From the NCBI RefSeq assembly GCF_030503615.1, contig NZ_CP129963.1, positions 1,550,001 through 1,614,000 of the forward strand: DNA of 64,000 nt, given 5' to 3'. Positions within the stretch are counted from its first letter, which is position 1. Each line of letters starts with the position of its first letter. Below the pieces are notes generated by a model that was not told the DNA's origin, ran no database searches, and worked only from the letters and a program-made list of their open reading frames with translations. A program made the translations under genes and the position numbers. The stretch comes from Sphingobacterium sp. BN32. Lineage in GTDB: Bacteria > Bacteroidota > Bacteroidia > Sphingobacteriales > Sphingobacteriaceae. This document shows, piece by piece, positions 27,554 to 37,163 of this stretch.

Positions 27554-29404
27554 TTAGTTGATCAAGCTCTTGTCGTAAAGCTTCTCATTAATTGCTCTAA
27601 GTTCTGCCGCAGGAATCTTGATGACCTTTCGATCATAAGTCATTAGTCCATTCGTTTCAACTTCTACATCCGTAGTTTGTGTGTAAACCGCTGCAGAAAG
27701 CCCTAGCTTTAACAATTTACTCAAATCTGTAATCAACTCCGAATAGCGTTTCTTCAATTCTGCAACGCTTTTAAAAGACTGATATCCCCAGTTATCTTTC
27801 GCTTGCCAGGTATGTCCTTCAATAGGCAATCCTAGCCCGCCAAACTCTCCATTCGCTAGGATAAAGTCCTTACCGAATCTCACAGGATCAGGCATGGCTG
27901 GTTCTGGATAGTTATGTAGATCTAATATATCGCCAGGAGCAAGGTAATTTCCGCCGCTGGCTCCATTAACAAGGCGAGAAGGATCTTTTTGCTTGGTCCA
28001 TTCTACGATCTCTTTTGTTTTGAATTGCCCCCAAGCCTCATTGAACGGCACCCAGACCACTATACTCGGGAAGTTGTGCAATTGTGTCATGATGCTGTTC
28101 CATTCTTTTCTGAAAATAGCTTCCGACTCTGGCGTACGGTCCTTATCCTGCTTTCCAGCGCGGAATTTACCAGGATGCATATCCCATATGTTGCCCCCGA
28201 GGTCGCCACTTGGCATATCCTGCCAAACTAATATTCCTATACTGTCGCAATGCCTATACCATCGTGCAGGCTCAACTTTGATATGCTTACGGATCATGTT
28301 GAAGCCCATTTCCTTGGTCTTTTCGATATCGAACTTAAGAGCATCGTCGGTGGGCGCAGTGTGTAAGCCATCTGGCCACCAACCCTGATCTAATGGACCA
28401 TATTGGAAAAGAAATTCATCATTGAGATACATTCGTTCTATACCTTTCTGATCTGTCTTTTTCGAAATCTTACGCATCGCAAAGTAGCTCTTTGCTTGAT
28501 CAACAACCTTTCCTTTTCGCATCAGCTTCAACTCTAGATCGTAGAGCTTTGGATTGGAGGGACTCCATAAACTGATATTACCTAGTTTTAGCTGTTGGGT
28601 CGCTGCGGGAGTATTCGATGATTCCGCAATCTTCTTTCCATTATCATAGGCGATGATATGGAGCAGATCGCCATCTTGTGCAGCTTCGATATCTGCCGAG
28701 ACTGTTAAACTTGATTGATCAACTTGAGGAGTCTGATGTGTACTTTTGATATAGGTTTTAGGCACAGATTCTAACCAAACGGTTTGCCATATGCCCGAAA
28801 CAGGCGTATACCAAATGGAATGAGGATTATTTATTTGTTTTCCACGAGGTTGAGGACCATCACTTGTTGGATCCCAGACACGAAGTGCTATCTGCTGTTT
28901 ATTTCCTTTTTTTAATGCCTGGCTAATATCTACACTAAAGGAGTTAAAACCACCTTCATGCTTAGCAACCGACTGTTCATTCACAAATACTTCGCATTGC
29001 CAATCCACTGCGCCAAAATGAAGAATTGTTTTATCGTTTTTTAATTTTTTGGAAAGAACGATTTCTGTTTGATACCAAAGGGCTTGATCTTTATTCAAAC
29101 TCTTTCCAACACCCGATAGCGCCGACTCGATCGCGTAAGGAACGAGTATATTTCCATCCCAATTCGTCGGTAGTTGAGATACAGACTTGTCAGTAACTGC
29201 GTATTTCCAAAGGCCGTTTAGATTCTGCCAATTATTTGATCGAACCAATTGAGGTCTTGGATATTCCGGATGAGGTTGTTTGGGGTTTACTTGAGTTGCC
29301 CATTCTGTCAGAATCTTATCGCCAGCGGGTTTCCATTCTTGCGAATGTCCGTAGGGTAAGGTCATTGCTAGTAAACAGGTGAGGATAACTGATTTTCTAA
29401 TCAT
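27554..29404 (-). CDS. Glycoside hydrolase family 2 (beta-galactosidase/glucuronidase-like)
   Basis: A secreted 616 aa glycosidase with a signal peptide (MIRKSVILTCLLAMTLPYGHSQ). A sugar-binding jelly-roll domain (about 45-215), an Ig-like domain (215-310) and a TIM barrel follow. The acid/base Glu is in VVWVPFNEAWGQF and the nucleophile Glu in FILANGEFGGLG, both at expected GH2 positions. It likely acts in the periplasm on plant or host glycans. No SusC/SusD pair is adjacent, so it is not in an obvious polysaccharide utilisation locus. Confidence 0.9.
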   Translation of the reverse strand: MIRKSVILTCLLAMTLPYGHSQEWKPAGDKILTEWATQVNPKQPHPEYPRPQLVRSNNWQNLNGLWKYAVTDKSVSQLPTNWDGNILVPYAIESALSGVGKSLNKDQALWYQTEIVLSKKLKNDKTILHFGAVDWQCEVFVNEQSVAKHEGGFNSFSVDISQALKKGNKQQIALRVWDPTSDGPQPRGKQINNPHSIWYTPVSGIWQTVWLESVPKTYIKSTHQTPQVDQSSLTVSADIEAAQDGDLLHIIAYDNGKKIAESSNTPAATQQLKLGNISLWSPSNPKLYDLELKLMRKGKVVDQAKSYFAMRKISKKTDQKGIERMYLNDEFLFQYGPLDQGWWPDGLHTAPTDDALKFDIEKTKEMGFNMIRKHIKVEPARWYRHCDSIGILVWQDMPSGDLGGNIWDMHPGKFRAGKQDKDRTPESEAIFRKEWNSIMTQLHNFPSIVVWVPFNEAWGQFKTKEIVEWTKQKDPSRLVNGASGGNYLAPGDILDLHNYPEPAMPDPVRFGKDFILANGEFGGLGLPIEGHTWQAKDNWGYQSFKSVAELKKRYSELITDLSKLLKLGLSAAVYTQTTDVEVETNGLMTYDRKVIKIPAAELRAINEKLYDKSLIN

Positions 29405-29519
29405 AGGTTATTTTTTTAGGTATATGCTTGATTGATGTAGGTTTCTAACCGCAATATAACTAAAATAACCAGATTAGTTTAAATAGCTATCCTGTGCTGT
29501 AGGGCAAATGGTACAGGCT

Positions 29520-29759
29520 TTAATCGATCTTTTTCTCTGCTACACCTGAGCCACGTTCGTATCCCTTGTGCGGGTTTTTAAAGAAGAATCCTCCTATGAT
29601 AACTAACAGGATGCTCAACGCAGCAACCAGTCCGACCGTCTTTAAAGTTCTTGATACGTCTTCCGATGCAAACAGATCAATTCCCCAAACTAAACTAAAT
29701 AGATAGGTGAAAATGAAAAGGATGACGGCGATGACGATTATTCCAATAATATACTTCAT
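29520..29759 (-). CDS. Small membrane protein with two membrane segments
   Basis: A 79 aa protein with hydrophobic segments at about residues 3-25 and 41-62 and a charged C-terminus. No family recognised. It follows the SPFH gene by 8 bases and is the last gene of that three-gene operon. Confidence 0.65.
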   Translation of the reverse strand: MKYIIGIIVIAVILFIFTYLFSLVWGIDLFASEDVSRTLKTVGLVAALSILLVIIGGFFFKNPHKGYERGSGVAEKKID

Positions 29760-29767
29760 AATTCTTC

Positions 29768-30778
29768 CTATAAGGTCTTTAATAATTTAGCTTTTAGCAG
29801 GTCAAACTCTTCTTGCGTAATGATTTTTTCTGTCAAAAGCACATTGAGTTTCTTGAGCTTTTCAAAGGCGTCTTGTCCGTTATTTTCAATTCCTGACAGC
29901 AAGCCGTTTTTTTCCTGATTAAACGCTTTCCCGATTTCCATTCCGACACCCATCTGCGCACCAACACCCGCCAAGCCGCCTTCATTACGCGCTGCATCAC
30001 GCAAAGCGCGAAGCTTCTCGAGTGCAACGTAATCTAACCCAGCTTCTTCTGCGGCTTTTTGATCTATCGTCACGTCTGCAACACGCCCAATACGGTTGAC
30101 CGTGTTCTCATCAAATTGGGTTCCGATGATCTTGAAATCTAATAATGCCAACCCTAATCGATTAAATTCTGCCGATAATTCTTCCTTTAGCGCATTGCTG
30201 ATCTGATGAACATTGGCGTCAACTTCTAGGTAAGAATATTTCCGTTCCGCCAAATAATGACTTAAATACTGCGGTATTCGATCACTTACAATCTCACGAA
30301 GGTCTTCAGTCGAATAGCGGTCTTTACTACCAATAATCGATTGAAATAGAAAATTTACATCACTGATTCTATAGCTGTAGTTACCATTAATGCCTAATTC
30401 CACAGGGATCTTATAAGTAGGGTCGAGATACTTAATCGGAGTAGGAGTTCCCCAAAACTGATTGAGGATATCGGCCTTTCTATAAAAATAGATTAGAAGC
30501 TTATGTTCGCTCTCAAAATTCTGACGGAGATTGACTAAGGTCGTGATGAAAGGATGGTTATCCGTTCGTAGATTGTAAGTTCCTGCTACTTCGATATGAT
30601 TCACAAGTTTGCCCTCATAGACTAATATCGCTCCTTGTCCAGGCCCAACAATCAATTTACTGCCATCTTTGATTTCATCCAACTTGGATGGGTATTTATA
30701 CCATAGCTGATTTTCTTGTTGGTTTTCCCACTGAATAACCTGACCGAGTTGATTTTTGAATATATTGAATATGCTCAT
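29768..30778 (-). CDS. SPFH-domain protein with C-terminal SHOCT motif (YdjI-like)
   Basis: A 336 aa protein of the virion-core-like SPFH group. The N-terminal IQWENQQENQLWYKYPSKLDEIKDGS is typical, and the SPFH domain (about residues 35-230) contains VGPGQGAILVYEGK and VELGINGNYSYRI. A short Gly/Ala-rich linker (GLAGVGAQMGVGMEIG) leads to a SHOCT motif (LNVLLTEKIITQEEFDLLKAKLL) at the end. Such proteins sit on membranes as scaffolds. Its operon partners are a zinc-ribbon membrane protein (6 bases upstream) and a small membrane protein. Confidence 0.82.
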   Translation of the reverse strand: MSIFNIFKNQLGQVIQWENQQENQLWYKYPSKLDEIKDGSKLIVGPGQGAILVYEGKLVNHIEVAGTYNLRTDNHPFITTLVNLRQNFESEHKLLIYFYRKADILNQFWGTPTPIKYLDPTYKIPVELGINGNYSYRISDVNFLFQSIIGSKDRYSTEDLREIVSDRIPQYLSHYLAERKYSYLEVDANVHQISNALKEELSAEFNRLGLALLDFKIIGTQFDENTVNRIGRVADVTIDQKAAEEAGLDYVALEKLRALRDAARNEGGLAGVGAQMGVGMEIGKAFNQEKNGLLSGIENNGQDAFEKLKKLNVLLTEKIITQEEFDLLKAKLLKTL

Positions 30779-30784
30779 GATCTA

Positions 30785-32137
30785 TTAGTTTAGCGTTAGG
30801 GTAATAGGAATCGAAGGTTTCTGTACTTGTGTTTTGGCATCTGTAGAAATAAATATGGGTTTATTGTCCGACAGCAGTACATATCCATCATCCAGAATTA
30901 TCATATCTTCGATGCGTCCTAAATCCTGTAGCGTCCATTTTATTTCTGCAGTGTTTGCATCTAAGCATTGCAGGATAAGTTTATCATTTGGATTCGCTGT
31001 AGGGCGGAACCTAATAATAACTTCTTCATCATTAAAAACTACAACGGAGGGTGAGAAATAATTCCTCCCTGGCGTAAAATCTTCTATAGACGTAATTTTT
31101 CCACGCTGTTTAGCATAGTCGGTTATCAATCTTTTCTTATACGGCGACCGCTCTGTGAAAATACCTGAACGTCCATAGTCTTTCCTCCAGCTAAAAACAT
31201 GTTTATCTCTGGGATAACCCTTCCTATGTTGAAACTTATACTTGATAAGTTGAATCTTTTCCTTTGGAAATTCAGATGATTCCCTGCTGAAACTATATTC
31301 CGTCGTTGACACGTCTTCTGCGTAGTGTTTTGCTGTGATGTCCCACATCTTTTCCGGATCATATACGCGTTTTGCCATCGGGAAATAGAGGTGTTTCCCG
31401 CCATCATTTGCAAGCACCTTGAACGCCGCGCCATCAAATTCGGGATCCGCTAACTCAACCTGAGCGATTCCGTCCTTGAACTCTGGAACTTCCGTCTCTA
31501 ATTGCTTTCTTAAATTATTGAAACGTAAGCTCTGCTTATTAAAACGATAAATCTGTGATTTATCTATAGTCAAGTAGAGGTTGTCGTCCTCATAGCGTTG
31601 AAACTTCATCGTTGGGTAGCTATCGCTCGAGCTACCGTCAAAACGATCGAATAGTAACTGACTACCTGTCTTTACGTCATATACGCCGAAAAACAAACTG
31701 TCTTTTCGATCTATAGCGTCCTCGACCGGATCCAGTTTCCCTATCACGATATAAATTGGCGTATTCTTATCGTCTTTAAAAACCGTTACTTTTTCAGACT
31801 CCCATTCGTAGCTCTTGGAAGGCTCCTTGGGCGTTTCTTCTGTTTCAGCAACTGTTGGAGCGACATAGCTTCTATCGTTGGAAGGGCTGTTTCCAAATTG
31901 GAAAATAAAGATCATGATGATGATGAAGGCCAAAAATCCAATAACGATTATTTTGTTCTTCTGTGTAAAGATATTCGTTCCGGATGCTGTATAGTGCTTA
32001 TGATGGATCGTGATGTCATCGGAATCAAGAAAGAAGGGTGTCCCGCAGCTATCACAGCGATAATAATCCGCTCTTAATTCAGTCGCTTTTGTGCCTCCAC
32101 ACGATGGGCATTTTATTGCTTTTATCCTCTTCGCCAT
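30785..32137 (-). CDS. Zinc-ribbon membrane protein with beta-propeller-like domain
   Basis: A 450 aa protein. Residues 10-40 form a zinc ribbon (CPSCGG and CDSCGTPF), a membrane segment lies at about 63-85, and the rest is extracytoplasmic. It is strand-rich, with repeated patterns of 'value display' type (DDGYVLLSDNKPIFIS, DNLYLTIDKSQIYRFN) suggesting a PQQ- or WD-like propeller. No enzymatic motif is visible. It heads the operon with the SPFH protein, so a membrane-associated partner role is plausible. Confidence 0.65.
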   Translation of the reverse strand: MAKRIKAIKCPSCGGTKATELRADYYRCDSCGTPFFLDSDDITIHHKHYTASGTNIFTQKNKIIVIGFLAFIIIMIFIFQFGNSPSNDRSYVAPTVAETEETPKEPSKSYEWESEKVTVFKDDKNTPIYIVIGKLDPVEDAIDRKDSLFFGVYDVKTGSQLLFDRFDGSSSDSYPTMKFQRYEDDNLYLTIDKSQIYRFNKQSLRFNNLRKQLETEVPEFKDGIAQVELADPEFDGAAFKVLANDGGKHLYFPMAKRVYDPEKMWDITAKHYAEDVSTTEYSFSRESSEFPKEKIQLIKYKFQHRKGYPRDKHVFSWRKDYGRSGIFTERSPYKKRLITDYAKQRGKITSIEDFTPGRNYFSPSVVVFNDEEVIIRFRPTANPNDKLILQCLDANTAEIKWTLQDLGRIEDMIILDDGYVLLSDNKPIFISTDAKTQVQKPSIPITLTLN

Positions 32138-32215
32138 TTAATATTTATAATCTTGAGATTAGTCTCCTTGAAAATATAAATAAAGTACGAAAAGTTACAT
32201 TAAGTTTCAATTAAA

Positions 32216-32443
32216 TTAGTTTTTTAATTCTTTTAAGCGCGTCAATCCCTCAAGAAAATAATAATCAGCGTAGGTGAGAACCATTACCATAGGAGCAATA
32301 CATCACAAAACCAATATCATGATGTTGGTCTAAATCTTTAGCTTTCGCCAGTGCTTCCGTCCCTTTAATTGCTTCTGCTTTAGTATGCTCATGTGCCGAT
32401 TGATGGTATAAATACCATAAAGAGCTTTGTTGAGGCTTCTGTT
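32216..32443 (-). pseudogene. Decayed GH88 unsaturated glucuronyl hydrolase fragment
   Basis: The reverse strand encodes LWYLYHQSAHEHTKAEAIK, then a segment reading DLDQHHDIGFVMYCSYGNG, characteristic of GH88 hydrolases near residue 80-130. It is cut by a TGA. A second frame directly continues with DYYFLEGLTRLKELKN and a stop at 32216-32218, which is the usual C-terminus of the same family. The signal peptide, most of the barrel and the catalytic aspartates are missing. It is a deletion remnant, lying just downstream of a heparinase-type lyase whose products GH88 enzymes would process. Confidence 0.75.
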
Positions 32444-32445
32444 TT

Positions 32446-34362
32446 TTATTTAATACTGAAACGATAAATTCCTTTCTTGCTTTTTGATTTCGCTTTCAAA
32501 CTTAAGCGGTAAATCCGATCGCCCCATACTTTGCTTAATCGGACATCATCCTGCTCAATAACATCCACAGAGGCATCAAATAGCTTCTTGTCAAAATGTA
32601 AGCTGTACGCTCCATTATTCAATTCCACTGCTCCGTTTTTAAGGATTGGTTCTTTCGCCAATAGAAAGTGAATTACATTCTCGTTCTGCGGATTGTCCAG
32701 ATCGAATTGATCTGTAATCAACAAGGCATTATGATCGATTTTATATCTGCGTATCCAGGAGTTGATCTGCGCTTCTTTCGGATAAGCACCGGCGATATCG
32801 AGCGTAAATTCTTGAGCTTTAGCGTCGAACCTATTGTTATGCGATTTATACTGCGGACCAAAGCGTTGCTGATAACCATTAATTTGAGGAAGATTGTGAT
32901 AATCGCTTTGCATCGTCCATATATCGTAACGTTCCTTCGAAAAAGTCTTCTTGTTGTAGGTACCAACGCCAGCGTCGATAAAGACAGGTTCTTGGTCAAG
33001 GAATAGCATAAAGCTGCCCACATCGTTGTGATTATGACTCTCCTTATTGAATCCGCCCTTGGCTGCGAAAAATACATTTTGATTTCGAATATAAAGAAAC
33101 TCTGTTTCCGGATACCAGTTATGCGTATTCGTCGGAGTTGCCGCAGTCTCCTGCAAAATATCTTGTAAAGTTCCTAAATCCTCTAAACTGCGAAAAGCGT
33201 CGCGGGCGAAGTTGAATTTTGAGCTGGCTCTATCGTGTAAATATTTGGCAAATTGCTGCATCTCTTTGCTATTTACCGAACGCCCATAACGATAGATCAA
33301 CAATGGATCAGCAGTGCTTTTCGCCGAAGCATCAGCGAAATTAACAACCCACGAATTGCCGCCAATGTACGACTGGGCAATATATTCGCCCATATCCTTA
33401 ATCATTTGCTGATCGAATAGATTTACTTTGTTATTAGTCGCCAGAGCGAGGATTTTAAGATAATCGTATAGTTTTCCCGCTGCATGCCCCCAATAGGATG
33501 GACCTTCTTCACAAGCGCCATCGTGTTTGATATAATTGATGAATTTATCAACCGAACGCATTGTTTTATAAATCCCCGCGACTTTTCGCTGTTCATTATC
33601 TTCGATTAAAAGCAAGCAGGTCAACACATTGAAGTTGCACCAGGGATTCCAATTGTTAACGACTTGTTCAGGCTTTATCTCGAAACCCTGCCACCACATA
33701 TCATTCCGCGTTAAATATGGCTGTATGACTCGCGACTGGATATTCATTTTTAAGCGAGAAGCAATCTCTGGATTTACCTTATCCATCTCATTTTTAAAAA
33801 AGTAGTGGATCCAAGAGAGCATAGATCCCATATCGCCAGCAAGCAGGTCGACAACCTGAGTATCTGATTGTGGCAAGCTTCGCTTAGAAGATTGATATCC
33901 CGAAACGTGGGCAGATAATGACCAGGTGCTCATTTCTGTGAAATACCAAACCCCATTAATGATTTGATCCAGAAAGCGTCCTTTACCCTCGGCAAGTTCC
34001 GCTAAAAACAACTTGCTAAGAGTCTTTGCATTTTCGTTCATGGGTTTTTCCATGATTACGCGCGAGCCACTACGTTCGAATTCAAGATAGTCTGTCGCTT
34101 TCACAACCTGCCATTGATAGGCTAGAGAAGCTTCACCTTCTTTAATCAAGGTTTTATAAACCGATTGCGTTAATGATTTCCAGGCATCACGATTATTGTA
34201 AGTTGGATAGGGAACCCATTGTTTGCTACTTAATAGGCTTTTCTGTAAATCTTGTTCTGTGAAATTTTTCGTGAGTAGATTCAGGTCGACCAAAGCGTTC
34301 AAATCAGCTTTCGTGGATAGCGATAGAATTAGAAGCAGAAGGATACAAAAGAAACGGCTCAT
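32446..34362 (-). CDS. Heparinase II/III-family polysaccharide lyase
   Basis: A 638 aa secreted protein with a signal peptide (MSRFFCILLLLILSLSTKA), an alpha/alpha toroid (about 30-380), and a beta-sandwich domain (about 400-638) that begins with the family motif SHNHNDVGSFMLFL. HEGPSYW-like elements (CEEGPSYWGHAAGK) and NFADA fit the same family. It cleaves uronate-containing polysaccharides by elimination; whether the substrate is heparin, alginate or another glycan cannot be told. The neighbouring decayed GH88 gene suggests a former degradation locus. Confidence 0.85.
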   Translation of the reverse strand: MSRFFCILLLLILSLSTKADLNALVDLNLLTKNFTEQDLQKSLLSSKQWVPYPTYNNRDAWKSLTQSVYKTLIKEGEASLAYQWQVVKATDYLEFERSGSRVIMEKPMNENAKTLSKLFLAELAEGKGRFLDQIINGVWYFTEMSTWSLSAHVSGYQSSKRSLPQSDTQVVDLLAGDMGSMLSWIHYFFKNEMDKVNPEIASRLKMNIQSRVIQPYLTRNDMWWQGFEIKPEQVVNNWNPWCNFNVLTCLLLIEDNEQRKVAGIYKTMRSVDKFINYIKHDGACEEGPSYWGHAAGKLYDYLKILALATNNKVNLFDQQMIKDMGEYIAQSYIGGNSWVVNFADASAKSTADPLLIYRYGRSVNSKEMQQFAKYLHDRASSKFNFARDAFRSLEDLGTLQDILQETAATPTNTHNWYPETEFLYIRNQNVFFAAKGGFNKESHNHNDVGSFMLFLDQEPVFIDAGVGTYNKKTFSKERYDIWTMQSDYHNLPQINGYQQRFGPQYKSHNNRFDAKAQEFTLDIAGAYPKEAQINSWIRRYKIDHNALLITDQFDLDNPQNENVIHFLLAKEPILKNGAVELNNGAYSLHFDKKLFDASVDVIEQDDVRLSKVWGDRIYRLSLKAKSKSKKGIYRFSIK

Positions 34363-34530
34363 ATTAATTGGTTACAAAGGTTATGGTATTTAGCTATTTC
34401 TAAAATAATGAATTGCATCGCAAAACGCACTAAAAATCACGAAAACGATTTCATAAAATCGCTAACCAGGAAATGTTATTTAAGAAAATGTTTTTCCAGA
34501 AGCTTTCTTTTTTGTTAGTTAGAATAATTC

Positions 34531-35256
34531 TTATTTGGCATCCCAGAAGTAAGCATAGAGATCGGGGATTTCGCTATCCTTGATGGCATTTCTGACCGAC
34601 CATTTATTATAGTCTAGCTGTATGATCTCAGGTATTATGCGGTCTTCATTGATGTCAAGAATCAGGTAGGAAGCATCTCTCGTGGATTCTTTGGACCGAC
34701 CTACAGATCCGCAATTGATTGCCCATTTGTTCTCGATTTCTTTGACGAAGGAGTAATGGGTATGGCCCATGATCAAGGCATCGACCTGTTCTCGATCTAA
34801 TAGAAAAGCAAAGGTTTCATCGGGCTCTTGTTCATAAAGATGCTTGTTATTGCTATCGGGGTGTGCATGGACAAGCAAGATCTGCCAGCGTTTGGCCGCG
34901 ATTTTATAATCGAGTCGAATCTGAAAAGGAAGGTCTTTAAGGAAGGCTTTATTGTCTAACGTAATTGTTGCTTTGCTATGATTTATGGCAAGCTCTCTAT
35001 CGCGGGCCTCTTCTGCAGAGTGGTTCGCTAATGCGACGATTTTGCTGTCTTCAGCAATCCATTGGTCGTGATTCCCTTGTAGACAGGGGATGTTCAGCGT
35101 CTTGATTAGTTCTATGCATTCGTTTGGCCATGGGGCAAAGTCTGCCAAATCACCTAAACAATAAATTTGTCTTATTTCTCGAGCCTGAATATCGTCAAGA
35201 ACATGAATCAATGCAGGTAGGTTTCCATGTATGTCCGAAATAACCGCTATTTTCAT
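34531..35256 (-). CDS. Metallophosphoesterase (YfcE/DUF2437-like phosphodiesterase)
   Basis: A 241 aa calcineurin-like phosphoesterase with all motifs in order: SDIHGN, GDLADFAPWPNE, GNHDQW, LVHAHPD and GHTHYS. The Met of MKIAVISDIHGN at 35256 is chosen as start; 35265 is possible three codons upstream. It probably hydrolyses small phosphodiesters in the cytoplasm. It is a single-gene unit, divergent from the MutS-like gene. Confidence 0.85.
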   Translation of the reverse strand: MKIAVISDIHGNLPALIHVLDDIQAREIRQIYCLGDLADFAPWPNECIELIKTLNIPCLQGNHDQWIAEDSKIVALANHSAEEARDRELAINHSKATITLDNKAFLKDLPFQIRLDYKIAAKRWQILLVHAHPDSNNKHLYEQEPDETFAFLLDREQVDALIMGHTHYSFVKEIENKWAINCGSVGRSKESTRDASYLILDINEDRIIPEIIQLDYNKWSVRNAIKDSEIPDLYAYFWDAK

Positions 35257-35537
35257 TTTTACCAAATATTGTTAGTTGAATTTCGGTAAATATGCTTTAA
35301 AATAAGTAATTACCGCTATCGATTATAGGTAAGGATAAGCTTTATTTACTGTATATCAATACGTTAACATTTTTTTTCCTTTCAGAGAAATCGACAGTTT
35401 GTAATTATTATTTATAGATTTAATTATGGAGAATGGCAGACTTTTGCATCTCCTAATTATAAGTTAACTAAAACCGATTTTAAGGGTTTTAAAAAATGAG
35501 TTAAGTAAAAACAATAAATTGTATATTAGGAATACTT

Positions 35538-36866
35538 ATGGCAGCAACCTTTTTAATCGACGAACAAACCTTAAAAGACATACAGCTAAGAGATTATAGT
35601 GGACGAACAATCTATGACTTTTTCGATCAAGCCATTACCGAAGGTGGGCAGGATTATTTTCGTGATGTCTTTTATACGCCTTTATTGAACATAGAGGGTA
35701 TCAAGGAGAGACAGAAGAAAATTCGTCGTTTAGAGCCCGTTGCTGAGGTGGATTTCCCTTTTTATCGGGTCATTGTGAAAGACTTGGAAAAGTATATACA
35801 TGCTTCCCATTCGGGCGCCAGGCATGGTATCAGTTTCTTGGATTTCCTAGGCGTTCGCTCGCCAATCTATTACTATAGAAAGCGATCTATATTAGAAGCG
35901 TCGGAATTTTTAATCTCTTCGATGAAGTTTTATCGGGAAGTCAATAAACATCAGGTCTATGAAGACATGACTGAAGTGATTGAGCTAACGAATGACTGCC
36001 TTAACCAGATATACAAGGGGAAGAAGCATGTAACCGATAAACTTAAAGTCAATATATTTAATATTGAGTCGCTCGATCGCTTGATTCGGTATGAGTTGGC
36101 CCCGAAACTGAAGAAGCTGATTCGTTTCTTTTTCGAAGTGGATGCCTACCTCGCCGTAGCCAAGATATCTAAGAGCTTAGGGTTTTGCTATCCGGAGGTC
36201 TATCCCAAGAATGAAACTGGCGAAATTAAGATGCAAGGGGTTTACCACATCTTTCATAAAGCGCCCGTGAAGAATGATGTTTCTTTAAAGCAGGAAAAAA
36301 AGATTTGGTTTCTGACCGGCGCAAATATGGCGGGGAAATCTTCCATTATCAAATCCATTGCTTCCGCACTCTACTTAACGCATATTGGCTTCCCGGTGCC
36401 TGTTGATGCACTACAAACTGATTTGATCGACGGGGTATTTACGAGTATCAATTTACAAGATAATCTGGAGTTGGGTTATAGCCATTTTTATGTGGAAGCA
36501 ATTCGCTTAAAAGAGATTGTCGACCAGTTGCCTGTGGATTCCAATGCACTTATTATCCTCGATGAACTTTTTAAAGGCACCAATCACAGCGACGCGTCAA
36601 ATGCGATTCTCGATGTCATGACAAGCCTGGCAGAAGTTGATGGACCCTATGTCATCGTATCGTCGCATATTACGGAGCTCTCCAAACAGCTCCAAGACGT
36701 GCCTTCCATTGATTTTATGCGAATGAAAATCGAAGGCGATGAAAATGGATTGCCCGTATTTACGTATAAGATTGCGCCCGGCATTGCGGAAGAAAAGTTG
36801 GGGATGTGGCTTTTAAAACAAAGCGGCGTATTTACTTCCATAGATCGGCTGAAGGGGGGTAGCTAA
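35538..36866 (+). CDS. MutS-related ATPase (domain V only, no N-terminal mismatch domain)
   Basis: A 442 aa protein corresponding to the core helical and ATPase parts of MutS. It shows Walker A TGANMAGKSS (about residue 258), Walker B LIILDELFKGTNHSDASNAIL and the signature-like YVIVSSHITELS. The N-terminal mismatch-binding and connector domains of MutS1 (about 250 extra residues) and the Smr domain of MutS2 are both missing. Such short proteins are common in Bacteroidota and uncharacterised; a role in mismatch repair should not be assumed. Confidence 0.8.
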   Translation: MAATFLIDEQTLKDIQLRDYSGRTIYDFFDQAITEGGQDYFRDVFYTPLLNIEGIKERQKKIRRLEPVAEVDFPFYRVIVKDLEKYIHASHSGARHGISFLDFLGVRSPIYYYRKRSILEASEFLISSMKFYREVNKHQVYEDMTEVIELTNDCLNQIYKGKKHVTDKLKVNIFNIESLDRLIRYELAPKLKKLIRFFFEVDAYLAVAKISKSLGFCYPEVYPKNETGEIKMQGVYHIFHKAPVKNDVSLKQEKKIWFLTGANMAGKSSIIKSIASALYLTHIGFPVPVDALQTDLIDGVFTSINLQDNLELGYSHFYVEAIRLKEIVDQLPVDSNALIILDELFKGTNHSDASNAILDVMTSLAEVDGPYVIVSSHITELSKQLQDVPSIDFMRMKIEGDENGLPVFTYKIAPGIAEEKLGMWLLKQSGVFTSIDRLKGGS

Positions 36867-37163
36867 GGGAAGAATGACCATCTATCCCCATGTAAAGATG
36901 CTAAACATATCAAAACGCAGATTTAGAGATCTAAAAATAGTGTCAATCCTGATATTGGTCATTGGGAATGTTGTGAATTATGATGATATCAATTTTTATT
37001 TAACTGGTATTTAGTTAGTTATAATATTTCTAATTCGGTATATATTGAATTGTAATTATCAATTCGGTATAAAATATGTCTTTTTCTGATTAGCGTTTCG
37101 TTTACTTTTATGGTATTAGCCTTGCGATGGTAACAATGCCAACGCTGTAAAACCAAAAAATCT

